From Pseudomonas sp. SL4(2022) (GTDB lineage Bacteria; Pseudomonadota; Gammaproteobacteria; Pseudomonadales; Pseudomonadaceae), in NCBI RefSeq assembly GCF_026625725.1, contig NZ_CP113060.1, forward strand, positions 682,001 through 746,000: a stretch of 64,000 bases of DNA, written 5' to 3'. The translations under genes were made by a program, and so were the position numbers. The notes under the pieces were generated by a model. That model had not been told where the DNA came from. It ran no database searches and saw only the letters and a program-made list of their open reading frames with translations. Shown here piece by piece: positions 28,622-36,864 of this stretch. The stretch's first letter is position 1, and each line of letters opens with the position of its first letter.

Positions 28622-28689
28622 AAAAACTCCATTAGCAAATTCTTTGAGGCGGCCTTGGCTGCCAGAAGGTTGTGTCGTGGGAGGGGCCG

Positions 28690-28742
28690 GGCGGCGATCC
28701 GTTTTAGCCGCGACAGCAAAGGGTCGCGGCTAAAGCCCCTTC
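28690..28742. repeat. REP-type palindrome between bauA and bauC
   Basis: TTTAGCCGCGAC / GTCGCGGCTAAA (28703-28714 with 28723-28734), framed by GGAGGGGC and GCCCCTTC. The same core (TCGCGGCTAAAGCC) recurs at 37958-37975 and 40253-40310, so it is a dispersed family. Confidence 0.8.
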
Positions 28743-28754
28743 TACATAAATGCG

Positions 28755-30101
28755 TTAATCCAGGTTACTGAGCACATCGCCCACGGCGTTGAACACGGAG
28801 TCCAGCTGCTCGGGCTTGGTGTTGAAGGTTGGCCCGAACTGCAGGGTGTCGCCGCCGAAGCGTACGTAGAAACCGGCGTTCCACAGTTTGATACCGGCCT
28901 CGAACGGGCGGATCACCGGGTCGCCGTCACGCGGGGCGATCTGGATCGCGCCGGCCAGGCCGCAGTTGCGGATGTCGACGACGTTCTTGCTGCCTTTGAG
29001 GCTGTGCAGCTTCTCTTCAAAGATCGGTGCCAGGGCGGCGGACTGCTCGATCAGGTTGTCGCGTTTGAGCAGCTCCAAGGTTGCCAGGCCGGCGGCGCAA
29101 GCCACCGGGTGGCCCGAGTAGGTGTAGCCGTGGCCGAACTCGACCATGTGCTCGGGGATCGCCTGGTTCATAAAGGTGTTGTAGATCTCGCTGGAAGCGA
29201 TCACTGCGCCCAGCGGAATAGCGCCGTTGGTCACTTGCTTGGCGGTGTTCATGATGTCCGGCACCACGCCGAAGAACTCGGCACCGGTCCACTTGCCCAT
29301 ACGGCCGTAGGCGGTGATCACTTCGTCGAAGATCAGCAGGATGTTGTGCTGGGTGCAGATCTCACGCAGGCGCTGCAGGTAGCCGACTGGCGGCACGATC
29401 ACCCCGGCGGAGCCGGACATCGGCTCGACAATCACGGCGGCGATGTTCGAGGCGTCGTGCAGTTCGATCAGTTTCAGCAGTTCGTTGGCCAATTCCACGC
29501 CACCGGTGGCCGCCATGCCCTTGGTGAAGGCCAGGTGCGGCTGCAGGGTGTGTGGCAGGTGGTCGGCGTCCATCATCTGGCCAAACATCTTGCGGTTGCC
29601 GCCGATGCCGCCCAGCGAGGTGCCGGCGATGTTCACACCGTGATAACCACGGGCGCGGCCGATAAATTTGGTTTTGCTCGGCTGGCCTTTCAAGCGCCAG
29701 TAGGCGCGGGCCATCTTCACCGAGGTGTCGGCGCACTCGGAACCGGAGTCGGTGTAGAACACGTGATCGAGGCCGGCCGGGGTCAGCTCGGTGATTTTCT
29801 CGGCCAGCTGATAGGACAGCGGGTGGCCGTATTGGAAGCCCGGCGCGTAATCCAGGGTGCCCAACTGCTTGGCCACCGCTTCCTGAATTTCTTTACGGTT
29901 GTGCCCAGCACCGCAGGTCCACAGGCCAGACAGGCTGTCGAACACGCGACGGCCCTTGTCATCGATAAAGTAGTTACCGTCGGCACCGACAATCAGGCGT
30001 GGGTCACGCTTGAAGTTGCGGTTGGCGGAAAACGGCATCCAGTGCGCATCCAGCTTGAGCTGGCTGGCGAGGGATGGGACTTCGATCTGCGGCATGTTCA
30101 T
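28755..30101 (-). CDS. bauA: Beta-alanine:pyruvate (omega-amino acid) aminotransferase
   Basis: A 448-residue PLP-dependent class-III aminotransferase that moves the amino group of beta-alanine to pyruvate. It matches the omega-amino acid:pyruvate aminotransferase of P. putida in length and in the catalytic lysine position, K288 in TAKQVTNGAIPLGAV. IFDEVITAYGRMGKW gives the PLP-stacking aspartate, and YTDSGSECADTSVKMARAYW the phosphate-binding region. The product 3-oxopropanoate is the substrate of the downstream bauC enzyme. It is divergent from bauR. GAGG lies 5 bases before the ATG. Confidence 0.95.
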   Translation of the reverse strand: MNMPQIEVPSLASQLKLDAHWMPFSANRNFKRDPRLIVGADGNYFIDDKGRRVFDSLSGLWTCGAGHNRKEIQEAVAKQLGTLDYAPGFQYGHPLSYQLAEKITELTPAGLDHVFYTDSGSECADTSVKMARAYWRLKGQPSKTKFIGRARGYHGVNIAGTSLGGIGGNRKMFGQMMDADHLPHTLQPHLAFTKGMAATGGVELANELLKLIELHDASNIAAVIVEPMSGSAGVIVPPVGYLQRLREICTQHNILLIFDEVITAYGRMGKWTGAEFFGVVPDIMNTAKQVTNGAIPLGAVIASSEIYNTFMNQAIPEHMVEFGHGYTYSGHPVACAAGLATLELLKRDNLIEQSAALAPIFEEKLHSLKGSKNVVDIRNCGLAGAIQIAPRDGDPVIRPFEAGIKLWNAGFYVRFGGDTLQFGPTFNTKPEQLDSVFNAVGDVLSNLD

Positions 30102-30226
30102 GGTGGCCTCGGTGTGGGCGATTGAAGCGGTGAAGTCGAATCTGTTGCCAGTAAAGGTGCCACGGGCTTAGAGTCAGTAAAACATGACTCTTCATATCTT
30201 TAGTTAAGCGACTGCTAAACAAAGAC

Positions 30227-30254
30227 CTCACCATGAGCACCTCACCATGAGCAC
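30227..30254 (+). repeat. 14-base tandem duplication over the bauR start codon
   Basis: CTCACCATGAGCAC occurs twice in a row (30227-30240 and 30241-30254). The first copy's ATG (30233) opens a 5-codon frame (MSTSP) whose TGA overlaps the second copy's ATG (30247), the only start that reads into the LysR protein. Confidence 0.8.
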
Positions 30255-31164
30255 TCGCCGCCCCGACCCACTGGCCCAAGTCAGCGACTTTGATATCCGC
30301 CTGCTCAAGCTGTTTCGCAGCGTGGTGGAGTGCGGCGGTTTTTCTGCGGCGGAAAGCGCTTTGGGCATCGGCCGCTCGGCGATCAGCCAGCAGATGAGCG
30401 ACTTGGAACAACGCCTCGGGCTGCGCCTGTGCCAACGCGGCCGCGCCGGCTTTGCCCTGACCGAAGAGGGCCGCGAGGTCTACCAGAGTACCCAGCAGTT
30501 GCTGGCGGCGCTGGAGAGCTTTCGCACCGAGGTCAACGGCCTGCACCAGCACCTGCGCGGCGAGCTGAATATCGGCCTGACCGACAACCTGGTGACGGTA
30601 CCGCATATGCGCATCACCAATGCCTTGGCGCGGTTGAAGGAGCGCGGCCCGGATGTGCATATCCACATCCGCATGACGCCGCCGAGTGAGGTGGAGCAAG
30701 GCGTGCTCGACGGGCGCCTGCACATCGGCGTGGTGCCGCAGGTCACGGCGCTGTCCGGGTTGGATTACCAGGCGCTGTACGACGAGCGCTCGCTGCTCTA
30801 CTGCGCGGTCGGCCACCCGCTGTTCTACGTCGATGATCAACAGTTGGAGGATGAACGGCTGAACGCTCAGGAAGCCATCGCGCCGACCTTCCGCCTACCG
30901 CCCGAAGTGCAGAGTCACTACCAGGCGCTCAATTGCACCGCCAGCGCCTCAGACCGCGAAGGCATGGCCTTTCTTATCCTCACCGGGCGCTATATCGGTT
31001 ACCTGCCCGACCATTACGCCCAGGCATGGGTGCAGCAGGGCCGCCTGCGCGTGCTGAAGCCGGCCAGCCGCTTCTATGACATCAGCCTGGCCTCAGTGAC
31101 GCGCAAAGGCCGCCGTCCGCATCTGGTACTGGAGAGCTTTCTGGAGGCCCTGGCCGAAGGTTAA
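30247..31164 (+). CDS. bauR: LysR-type regulator of beta-alanine catabolism
   Basis: A 305-residue LysR-type regulator. The winged helix-turn-helix is at about residues 15-72 (LLKLFRSVVECGGFSAAESALGIGRSAISQQMSDLEQRLG), followed by a linker helix and a periplasmic-binding-protein-like effector domain from about 95. Divergent placement from bauA is the classic LysR arrangement and matches bauR of P. aeruginosa, so activation of bauA/bauC by beta-alanine is expected. The start region is duplicated: a 5-codon decoy frame precedes the real ATG. No strong ribosome binding site is visible before either ATG. Confidence 0.88.
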   Translation: MSTRRPDPLAQVSDFDIRLLKLFRSVVECGGFSAAESALGIGRSAISQQMSDLEQRLGLRLCQRGRAGFALTEEGREVYQSTQQLLAALESFRTEVNGLHQHLRGELNIGLTDNLVTVPHMRITNALARLKERGPDVHIHIRMTPPSEVEQGVLDGRLHIGVVPQVTALSGLDYQALYDERSLLYCAVGHPLFYVDDQQLEDERLNAQEAIAPTFRLPPEVQSHYQALNCTASASDREGMAFLILTGRYIGYLPDHYAQAWVQQGRLRVLKPASRFYDISLASVTRKGRRPHLVLESFLEALAEG

Positions 31165-31306
31165 CAGGCCGCTGCAAAACTACCTGCGTTGGCAATACGG
31201 CGTTAAAAACAGGCTCGGAATGCTCATTTACAGCTCGTAAACTCCGCTTCCTCGCCTGTTTTTGCCTTGTCTTGCCTGCCTCGCCTACGTTTTTCAACGG
31301 CCTGTT
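31163..31306. repeat. 144-base palindromic intergenic repeat after bauR
   Basis: The outer arms AACAGGCCGCTGCAAAA and TTTTCAACGGCCTGTT (31163-31179 with 31291-31306) match in about 14 positions. The inner arms AAAAACAGGC / GCCTGTTTTT (31205-31214 with 31254-31263) are perfect. The left arm overlaps the bauR stop codon, so the element may also terminate bauR transcription. I recall near-identical elements in other pseudomonads. Confidence 0.75.
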
Positions 31307-31488
31307 GATCCGCAGCGCATTGGATCACTGCACAACCGGCTGTTACGCGTCGTTTTCCGCACAAAGACAGTGCACAAGGCCCGGCGAATGGCGCTTAACC
31401 AGCTTTTTCTGCCCCTCGCGCTTGTCACCTCGGCGGCTCTGGGTTATCAGTGCAGTCGTCCGAAAACCTGACCACTGCGGAACCGCCC

Positions 31489-32160
31489 ATGACTGTTGAA
31501 GTACTTGCGCACCGAGCCGATCCGACGACCAAACCTGCCGGCCGCATTCGGCAGAAAAACGAAGAAGCGATCATCAAGGCCGCCGAGGAAGAGTTCGCCC
31601 GCCACGGCTTCAAAGGCACCAGCATGAACACCATCGCGCAGAACGTTGGCCTGCCCAAGGCCAACCTGCATTACTACTTCAGCAACAAGCTAGGGCTGTA
31701 TCAGGCGGTGCTGGTGAACATCCTTGAGCTGTGGGACAACACCTTCAACAACCTGACCGTGGACGACGACCCCGCCGAGGCGCTGGCCGCCTATATCCGC
31801 GCCAAGATGGAATTTTCCCGCCGCCACCCGAAAGCCTCGCGCATCTACGCCATGGAAGTGATCAGCGGTGGCGAGCACCTCTCGCAGATGCTCAATCAGG
31901 ATTACCAGGCCTGGTTCCGCGGCCGCGCCGCAGTGTTCGAAGCCTGGAGCGCCGCCGGCAAGATGGACCCCGTGGACCCGGTGCACCTGATCTTCCTGCT
32001 GTGGGGCAGCACCCAACATTACGCCGACTTTGCTTCACAGATCTGCCGCGTCACCGGTCGCTCGCGCCTGGTGAAAGCCGATTACGAAGAAGCCGCCGAC
32101 CAGCTGATTACCATCATCCTCAAAGGCTGTGGTCTGACCCCGCCCACCCAAGACGCCTGA
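31489..32160 (+). CDS. RutR-like TetR family regulator
   Basis: A 223-residue repressor. The helix-turn-helix is at about residues 20-70 (GTSMNTIAQNVGLPKANLHYYFSNKLGLYQ). The C-terminal part (WFRGRAAVFEAWSAAGKMDPVDPVHLIFLLWGSTQHYADFASQI) resembles the YcdC/RutR ligand domain, which binds uracil in E. coli. In this position it could sense a pyrimidine or purine and control the nucleoside transporter downstream; that is inference. The start at ATG 31489 is chosen over a GTG at 31450. Its TGA overlaps the next gene's ATG by one base, so the two are co-translated. Confidence 0.87.
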   Translation: MTVEVLAHRADPTTKPAGRIRQKNEEAIIKAAEEEFARHGFKGTSMNTIAQNVGLPKANLHYYFSNKLGLYQAVLVNILELWDNTFNNLTVDDDPAEALAAYIRAKMEFSRRHPKASRIYAMEVISGGEHLSQMLNQDYQAWFRGRAAVFEAWSAAGKMDPVDPVHLIFLLWGSTQHYADFASQICRVTGRSRLVKADYEEAADQLITIILKGCGLTPPTQDA

Positions 32161-32744
32161 TGCCCTTCACCCTGCTCGAACCGTGCGAGTACCGCGAGGA
32201 AATTCGCAAAAGCCGCTTTATCGCCCTCGCCGCGCCGGTTACCAGCGCAGCCGAGGCGCAGGCGTTTATCGCCGCGCACAGCGACGCCAGCGCCAGCCAT
32301 AACTGCTGGGCCTGGAAGGTGGGCCTGCAGTACCGCTTCAGCGATGACGGCGAGCCCGGCGGCACCGCAGGCCGGCCGATCCTCGCCGCCATCGACGCCC
32401 AGGAGATGGATCAGGTGGCGGTGCTGGTGATTCGCTTTTACGGCGGCATCCAGCTCGGCACCGGCGGCCTCGCTCGCGCCTATGGCGGCAGTGCCAATAA
32501 GTGCCTGCAAAGCGCACCGCGCATCGAGTTAGTCGCCCGCGAGCAGTTCCGCTGCCACTGCCTGTTCGCCGAACTGCCGCTGCTCAAGGCGCGCCTGGCG
32601 GAACTCGACTGCCTGCTGGAGAGCGAAAACTACGACGCCACGGGGGCTGAACTGCACCTGGCACTCCCCGCGCCACGGGTCGCCGAGTTGCAGCGGCTAC
32701 TGGCGGATATAAGTCGCGGGCGGAGTGAGCTGCGGCCGCTCTAA
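32160..32744 (+). CDS. IMPACT/YigZ family protein
   Basis: A 194-residue protein of the YigZ/IMPACT family. The conserved core is HNCWAWKVG, YRFSDDGEPGGTAGRPIL and VLVIRFYGGIQLGTGGLARAYG (residues about 47-110), followed by a small C-terminal ferredoxin-like domain. The family is linked to translation control in eukaryotes, while the bacterial role is unsettled. The start overlaps the stop of the TetR gene (TGATG), indicating translational coupling with a regulator, an unusual pairing. Confidence 0.92.
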   Translation: MPFTLLEPCEYREEIRKSRFIALAAPVTSAAEAQAFIAAHSDASASHNCWAWKVGLQYRFSDDGEPGGTAGRPILAAIDAQEMDQVAVLVIRFYGGIQLGTGGLARAYGGSANKCLQSAPRIELVAREQFRCHCLFAELPLLKARLAELDCLLESENYDATGAELHLALPAPRVAELQRLLADISRGRSELRPL

Positions 32745-32930
32745 ATCCTGGCGCAACGCTCTGCACTGCGCCAAAACGCACCAGCATCTCGTCGCCTTGC
32801 ACCAAGCCAGGGCCACTTAATGGCGTGGTATTACGGCAGGGCTCGCATCGACGCCGCCAGCAGGCTTTTCTGACTCACTGGCCAGCTTTTTGCTTTAGCC
32901 AGGGCAGTTGTCATTCCCGAGCCTCTGTCC

Positions 32931-34505
32931 ATGTCCAGTTCCCCTTCTGTTCCACGCTTGCAGCTGAGCGGTATCAGCAAGCGCTACCCCGGCTGCCTGG
33001 CCAATGACCGTATCGATCTGAGCATCGCGCCTGGGGAAATCCATGCGCTGCTCGGCGAGAACGGTGCCGGCAAAAGCACCCTGATGAAGATCATCTACGG
33101 CGTTACCCAACCTGACAGCGGCGAGATTCGCTGGCAGGGTCAACTGCTGAAGATGCGCGACCCGGCCATGGCCCGCCGCCTTGGCGTAGGCATGGTGTTT
33201 CAGCACTTCTCGCTGTTTGAAACCCTGACGGTGGCAGAGAACATCGCCTTGGCCATGGGCGCAGCGGCCGGCACACCGAAACAGTTGGAGCCGAAGATTC
33301 GCGAGGTGTCGCAGCGTTATGGCATGGCCCTGGAACCGGGCCGGCGGGTGCACAGCCTGTCCATCGGCGAGCGGCAACGGGTGGAGATCGTCCGCTGCCT
33401 GATGCAGGACATCAAACTCTTGATCCTCGATGAGCCGACCTCGGTGCTCACGCCGCAGGAGGCCGACGAACTGTTCGTCACCCTGCGCCGTCTGGCCGCC
33501 GAGGGCTGCAGCATTCTGTTTATCAGCCACAAGCTCGGCGAGGTGCGCGCCTTGTGCCAGAGCGCCACGGTGCTGCGCGGCGGCAAGGTATCGGGGCATT
33601 GCATACCGGACGAATGCAGCGACCTGCAATTGGCGCGGTTGATGGTCGGTGACGCCGAAGGACTGGAAAGCAGTTACCCGAAAGCCAGTGGCGGCCTGCC
33701 ACGTTTACGTGTGGATGACCTCAGCTGGCACAACGCCGACCCGTTCGGCTGCACCCTCAACCAGATCCGTCTGGAAGTGCGCAGCGGCGAAATCGTCGGC
33801 ATCGCCGGGGTTGCCGGCAATGGTCAGGACGAATTACTCGCCCTGCTCAGTGGTGAAACCCGCCTGCCGCGCAGCGAGCGCGAACGCATCAGCCTCGACA
33901 CGCACCCCATCGCCGACCTATACCCGGATGCACGGCGCAAACTGGGCCTGGCTTTTGTCCCGGCCGAGCGCCTGGGTCATGGCGCGGTGCCGGATATGAG
34001 CCTGAGTGATAACGCCCTGCTCACTGCTTTCCAGCAGGGGTTGCTGAGCAAGGGGCTGATTCAGCGCAGCAAGGTGCGCGCCTTGGCCGAAGCAATCATC
34101 CAGCGCTTTGCGGTGAAAACGCCGGATGCCGATGCACCCGCGCGCAGCCTGTCCGGCGGCAACCTGCAAAAATTTATCCTCGGACGCGAGATTTTGCAGA
34201 ACCCCAAACTGCTGGTGGCCGCGCACCCAACCTGGGGTGTGGACGTGGGCGCAGCGGCGGCGATCCATCGCGCGCTGATTGCCCTGCGCGATGCCGGTGC
34301 GGCGATTCTGGTGATCTCCGAAGACCTCGACGAGCTGTTCCAGATCAGCGACCGCATCGGTGCGCTGTGCAGCGGCAAGCTCTCGCCCCTGGCCGCAACC
34401 GCAGAAACCGAAGCGGTAGAAGTCGGCCGCTGGATGGCCGGCGAGTTCGCCCCGCTTCCCCCTATTACAAGCACGCCGGCAGCCGCTGCTGCCAGCCTGA
34501 GCTGA
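32931..34505 (+). CDS. Nucleoside-type ABC transporter ATP-binding protein (two ABC domains)
   Basis: A 524-residue ATPase with tandem ABC domains, as in simple-sugar and nucleoside importers of the BMP type. Domain 1 has Walker A GENGAGKST (42-50), signature LSIGERQRVEI and Walker B LLILDEPTSVLTP. Domain 2 has a degenerate Walker A (GVAGNGQDELL) and signature LSGGNLQKFILGREI, the usual state for the family. It is the first gene of an operon with two permeases and a BMP-type binding protein. Energises nucleoside or nucleobase import at the inner membrane. Confidence 0.94.
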   Translation: MSSSPSVPRLQLSGISKRYPGCLANDRIDLSIAPGEIHALLGENGAGKSTLMKIIYGVTQPDSGEIRWQGQLLKMRDPAMARRLGVGMVFQHFSLFETLTVAENIALAMGAAAGTPKQLEPKIREVSQRYGMALEPGRRVHSLSIGERQRVEIVRCLMQDIKLLILDEPTSVLTPQEADELFVTLRRLAAEGCSILFISHKLGEVRALCQSATVLRGGKVSGHCIPDECSDLQLARLMVGDAEGLESSYPKASGGLPRLRVDDLSWHNADPFGCTLNQIRLEVRSGEIVGIAGVAGNGQDELLALLSGETRLPRSERERISLDTHPIADLYPDARRKLGLAFVPAERLGHGAVPDMSLSDNALLTAFQQGLLSKGLIQRSKVRALAEAIIQRFAVKTPDADAPARSLSGGNLQKFILGREILQNPKLLVAAHPTWGVDVGAAAAIHRALIALRDAGAAILVISEDLDELFQISDRIGALCSGKLSPLAATAETEAVEVGRWMAGEFAPLPPITSTPAAAAASLS

Positions 34506-34516
34506 CGGAGTTTTCC

Positions 34517-35620
34517 ATGCTGTTATCCCTCGAACCGCGCGGTCAGCAATCGCGCGCCATGCTCTGGTTATCGCCGCTGCTCGCCGCCGTGCTGACCCTG
34601 TGCAGTGGCGCGCTGCTGTTCACCCTGCTCGGCCACGACCCGCTGGACACCCTGCACACCCTGCTGATTGCGCCACTGGCCGACTGGTATGGCGTCTCCG
34701 AACTGCTGGTCAAGGCGCTGCCGATTCTACTCTGCGCCCTCGGCCTGGCCGTCGCCTACCAGGCGCGCATCTGGAACATCGGCGCGGAAGGGCAGCTGCT
34801 GCTCGGCGCGCTGGCCGGCAGCGCCATGGCGATCCAGATCATCGACTGGGACAGCCGCTGGGCGCTGGTCTGGGTGGTGCTCGCCGGCGTGGCGGCGGGC
34901 GCGGCCTGGGGCGGTCTGACCGCCTGGCTGCGCACGCAGTTCAATGCCAACGAAATCCTCACCAGCATCATGCTCAACTACATCGCGCTGAACCTGCTGC
35001 TGTTCTTCGTGCATGGCCCACTGAAAGACCCCGCCGGTTTTAACTTCCCCGAGTCGGCGATGTTCGGTGATGCCAGCCGCCTGCCGCTGGTGAGTGAGGA
35101 CGGTCGCCTGCATGCCGGCCTGTATTTCGCCCTGCTGGCACTGGTGGCGGTATGGGTGTTGCTGCACAGGAGCTTTCTCGGTTTCCAGATCAAGGTGCTC
35201 GGTCTCGACCGCCGCGCCGCCGGCTTTGTCGGTTTTCGCGAGAAGCGCCTGGTGTGGTTTGCCCTGCTGGTCAGCGGCGGCCTGGCCGGGTTGGCCGGTG
35301 TCGGTGAAGTGGCCGGGCCGATTGGCCAACTGGTGCCGCAGGTCTCCCCCGGTTACGGCTATGCGGCGATCACCGTGGCCTTTCTCGGCCGCCTGAATCC
35401 GCTCGGCATTGTCTTCGCCAGCCTGCTGATGGCCCTGCTGTACCTGGGCGGTGAAAACGCGCAGATGACCATGAACCTGCCCCAGGCGATCACCCAACTG
35501 TTCCAAGGCATGATGCTGTTCTTCCTGCTCGCCTGCGATGTGCTGATCCTCTATCGGCCACGGCTGAAGTGGGCTTGGGCGCAGCGCAAAGCCAAAACCA
35601 ACACCGAGGCCCTGGCCTAA
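34517..35620 (+). CDS. Nucleoside-type ABC transporter permease 1
   Basis: A 367-residue inner-membrane permease with about ten hydrophobic segments. ARIWNIGAEGQLLLGALAG (about residues 83-101) is the hallmark of this permease family, and AWLRTQFNANEILTSIMLNYIA is the conserved cytoplasmic loop and helix. The start at ATG 34517 has ACGGAG 6 bases upstream, 11 bases after the ATPase stop. It forms the channel with the second permease. Confidence 0.93.
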   Translation: MLLSLEPRGQQSRAMLWLSPLLAAVLTLCSGALLFTLLGHDPLDTLHTLLIAPLADWYGVSELLVKALPILLCALGLAVAYQARIWNIGAEGQLLLGALAGSAMAIQIIDWDSRWALVWVVLAGVAAGAAWGGLTAWLRTQFNANEILTSIMLNYIALNLLLFFVHGPLKDPAGFNFPESAMFGDASRLPLVSEDGRLHAGLYFALLALVAVWVLLHRSFLGFQIKVLGLDRRAAGFVGFREKRLVWFALLVSGGLAGLAGVGEVAGPIGQLVPQVSPGYGYAAITVAFLGRLNPLGIVFASLLMALLYLGGENAQMTMNLPQAITQLFQGMMLFFLLACDVLILYRPRLKWAWAQRKAKTNTEALA

Positions 35621-35630
35621 CAAAGAACTT

Positions 35631-35717
35631 GTGGGAGCGGCCGGGCGACGTACCGCTTGCTCGCGATCCGTCGCGACACTAATCGCGAGCAAGAACTGGG
35701 CGTCCCCCTCGCTCCTA
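35631..35717. repeat. REP-type palindrome between the two permease genes
   Basis: CTTGCTCGCGAT / ATCGCGAGCAAG (35656-35667 with 35682-35693) is nested in GTGGGAGCGG and CGCTCCTAT arms. Stem-loops of this kind between operon genes often alter mRNA stability. Confidence 0.8.
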
Positions 35718-35744
35718 TAAAAGCTATACGCAGAGGAATTCCAG

Positions 35745-36671
35745 ATGGATCTCGACCTACTAAGCAATATTTTCTACGCCATGGTGCGCACTGGTACGCC
35801 GCTGCTGCTGGTGGCGTTGGGTGAACTGATCTGCGAGAAGAGCGGCGTACTCAACCTCGGCCAGGAAGGCATGATGCTGTTCGGCGCGGTGATTGGTTTT
35901 ATCGTCGCACTGAGCACCGGCAACCTGTGGCTCGGCGTGCTGCTGGCGATGGCCGCCGGCATGCTGTTGTCGATGCTGTTCGCCGCCGTGGCGCTGGGCT
36001 TTAACGCCAATCAGGTGGCCACCGGTCTGGCGTTGACCATCTTCGGCGTCGGCCTGTCGACCTTTGTCGGCGCGGCCTGGGTCGGCAAGCCACTGGCCGG
36101 TTTCGAGCCCATCGCCATTCCGCTGCTCAGTGAAATTCCGCTGATCGGACGCATGCTGTTTGCCCAGGACATTCTGGTTTACCTGTCCTTCGCACTGTTC
36201 GGTTTAGTGGCCTGGGTGCTGCTGAAAAGCCGCATCGGTTTGATCATCCAGGCGGTCGGTGAAAACCCCGACGCGGCCAGCGCCATGGGCTTGCCGGTAC
36301 TGCGCGTACGCACCTTGGCGGTGCTGTTCGGCGGGGCCATGGCCGGGTTGGCGGGCGGTTACCTGTCGTTAGCTTACACACCGATGTGGGCGGAAAACAT
36401 GACCGCCGGCCGCGGCTGGATCGCCCTGGCCTTGGTGGTGTTTGCCAGCTGGCGGATATTCCGTGTTCTGCTTGGGGCTTACCTGTTCGGCTTGGCCAGC
36501 ATCATCCACTTGGTGGCGCAGGGCATCGGCCTGTCGATCCCCTCCAACCTGCTGGCGATGCTGCCCTATGTGGCCACCATTCTGGTGCTGGTCCTGCTGT
36601 CGCGCGATGCGATCAAAACCCGCCTGTTTGCCCCGGTATCACTGGGCAAGCCGTGGCAGCCAGGGCACTGA
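35745..36671 (+). CDS. Nucleoside-type ABC transporter permease 2
   Basis: A 308-residue inner-membrane permease with about eight to ten hydrophobic segments. The N-terminus LLVALGELICEKSGVLNLGQEGMMLFGAVIGF is the family's signature. The EAA-like cytoplasmic loop is around VGENPDAASAMGLPVLRVRTLAVLFGG. GAGGA lies 8 bases before the ATG. A 124-base gap containing a REP palindrome separates it from permease 1. Confidence 0.93.
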   Translation: MDLDLLSNIFYAMVRTGTPLLLVALGELICEKSGVLNLGQEGMMLFGAVIGFIVALSTGNLWLGVLLAMAAGMLLSMLFAAVALGFNANQVATGLALTIFGVGLSTFVGAAWVGKPLAGFEPIAIPLLSEIPLIGRMLFAQDILVYLSFALFGLVAWVLLKSRIGLIIQAVGENPDAASAMGLPVLRVRTLAVLFGGAMAGLAGGYLSLAYTPMWAENMTAGRGWIALALVVFASWRIFRVLLGAYLFGLASIIHLVAQGIGLSIPSNLLAMLPYVATILVLVLLSRDAIKTRLFAPVSLGKPWQPGH

Positions 36672-36730
36672 CACTCACGCACCAGTAGGCAGCACAAGCC
36701 GCACCTGACGCACCAGCACAGCACCCCCAC

Positions 36731-36762
36731 AGAACCCCGCTTCGGCGGGGTTCTGCGTTTTT
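36731..36762 (+). terminator. Terminator between permease 2 and the BMP gene
   Basis: AGAACCCCGC-TTCG-GCGGGGTTCT (10-base stem, UUCG tetraloop, 36731-36754) is followed by GCGTTTTTA. It lies inside the transporter gene cluster, so the binding-protein gene probably has its own promoter, or readthrough sets subunit ratios. Confidence 0.88.
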
Positions 36763-36864
36763 ACGCGGCCCACAGCGCTAATTGTCCAGTTGGTCAGTTT
36801 TTTGCAATTCAACTGGCAGCTGTTTAACCACACCGTACCCACACCTATCGGAGTTCCGCCAACC

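Noticed and set aside
27161..28771. Rightward 536-codon frame opposite bauC
   Set aside because: Antisense shadow of an aldehyde dehydrogenase gene with intact catalytic motifs.
30120..30170. TGGCAC-CTTTA-CTGGCA, a sigma-54-like stretch upstream of bauA
   Set aside because: The -12 element does not match at the correct spacing (GC dinucleotide displaced), so I do not call a promoter.
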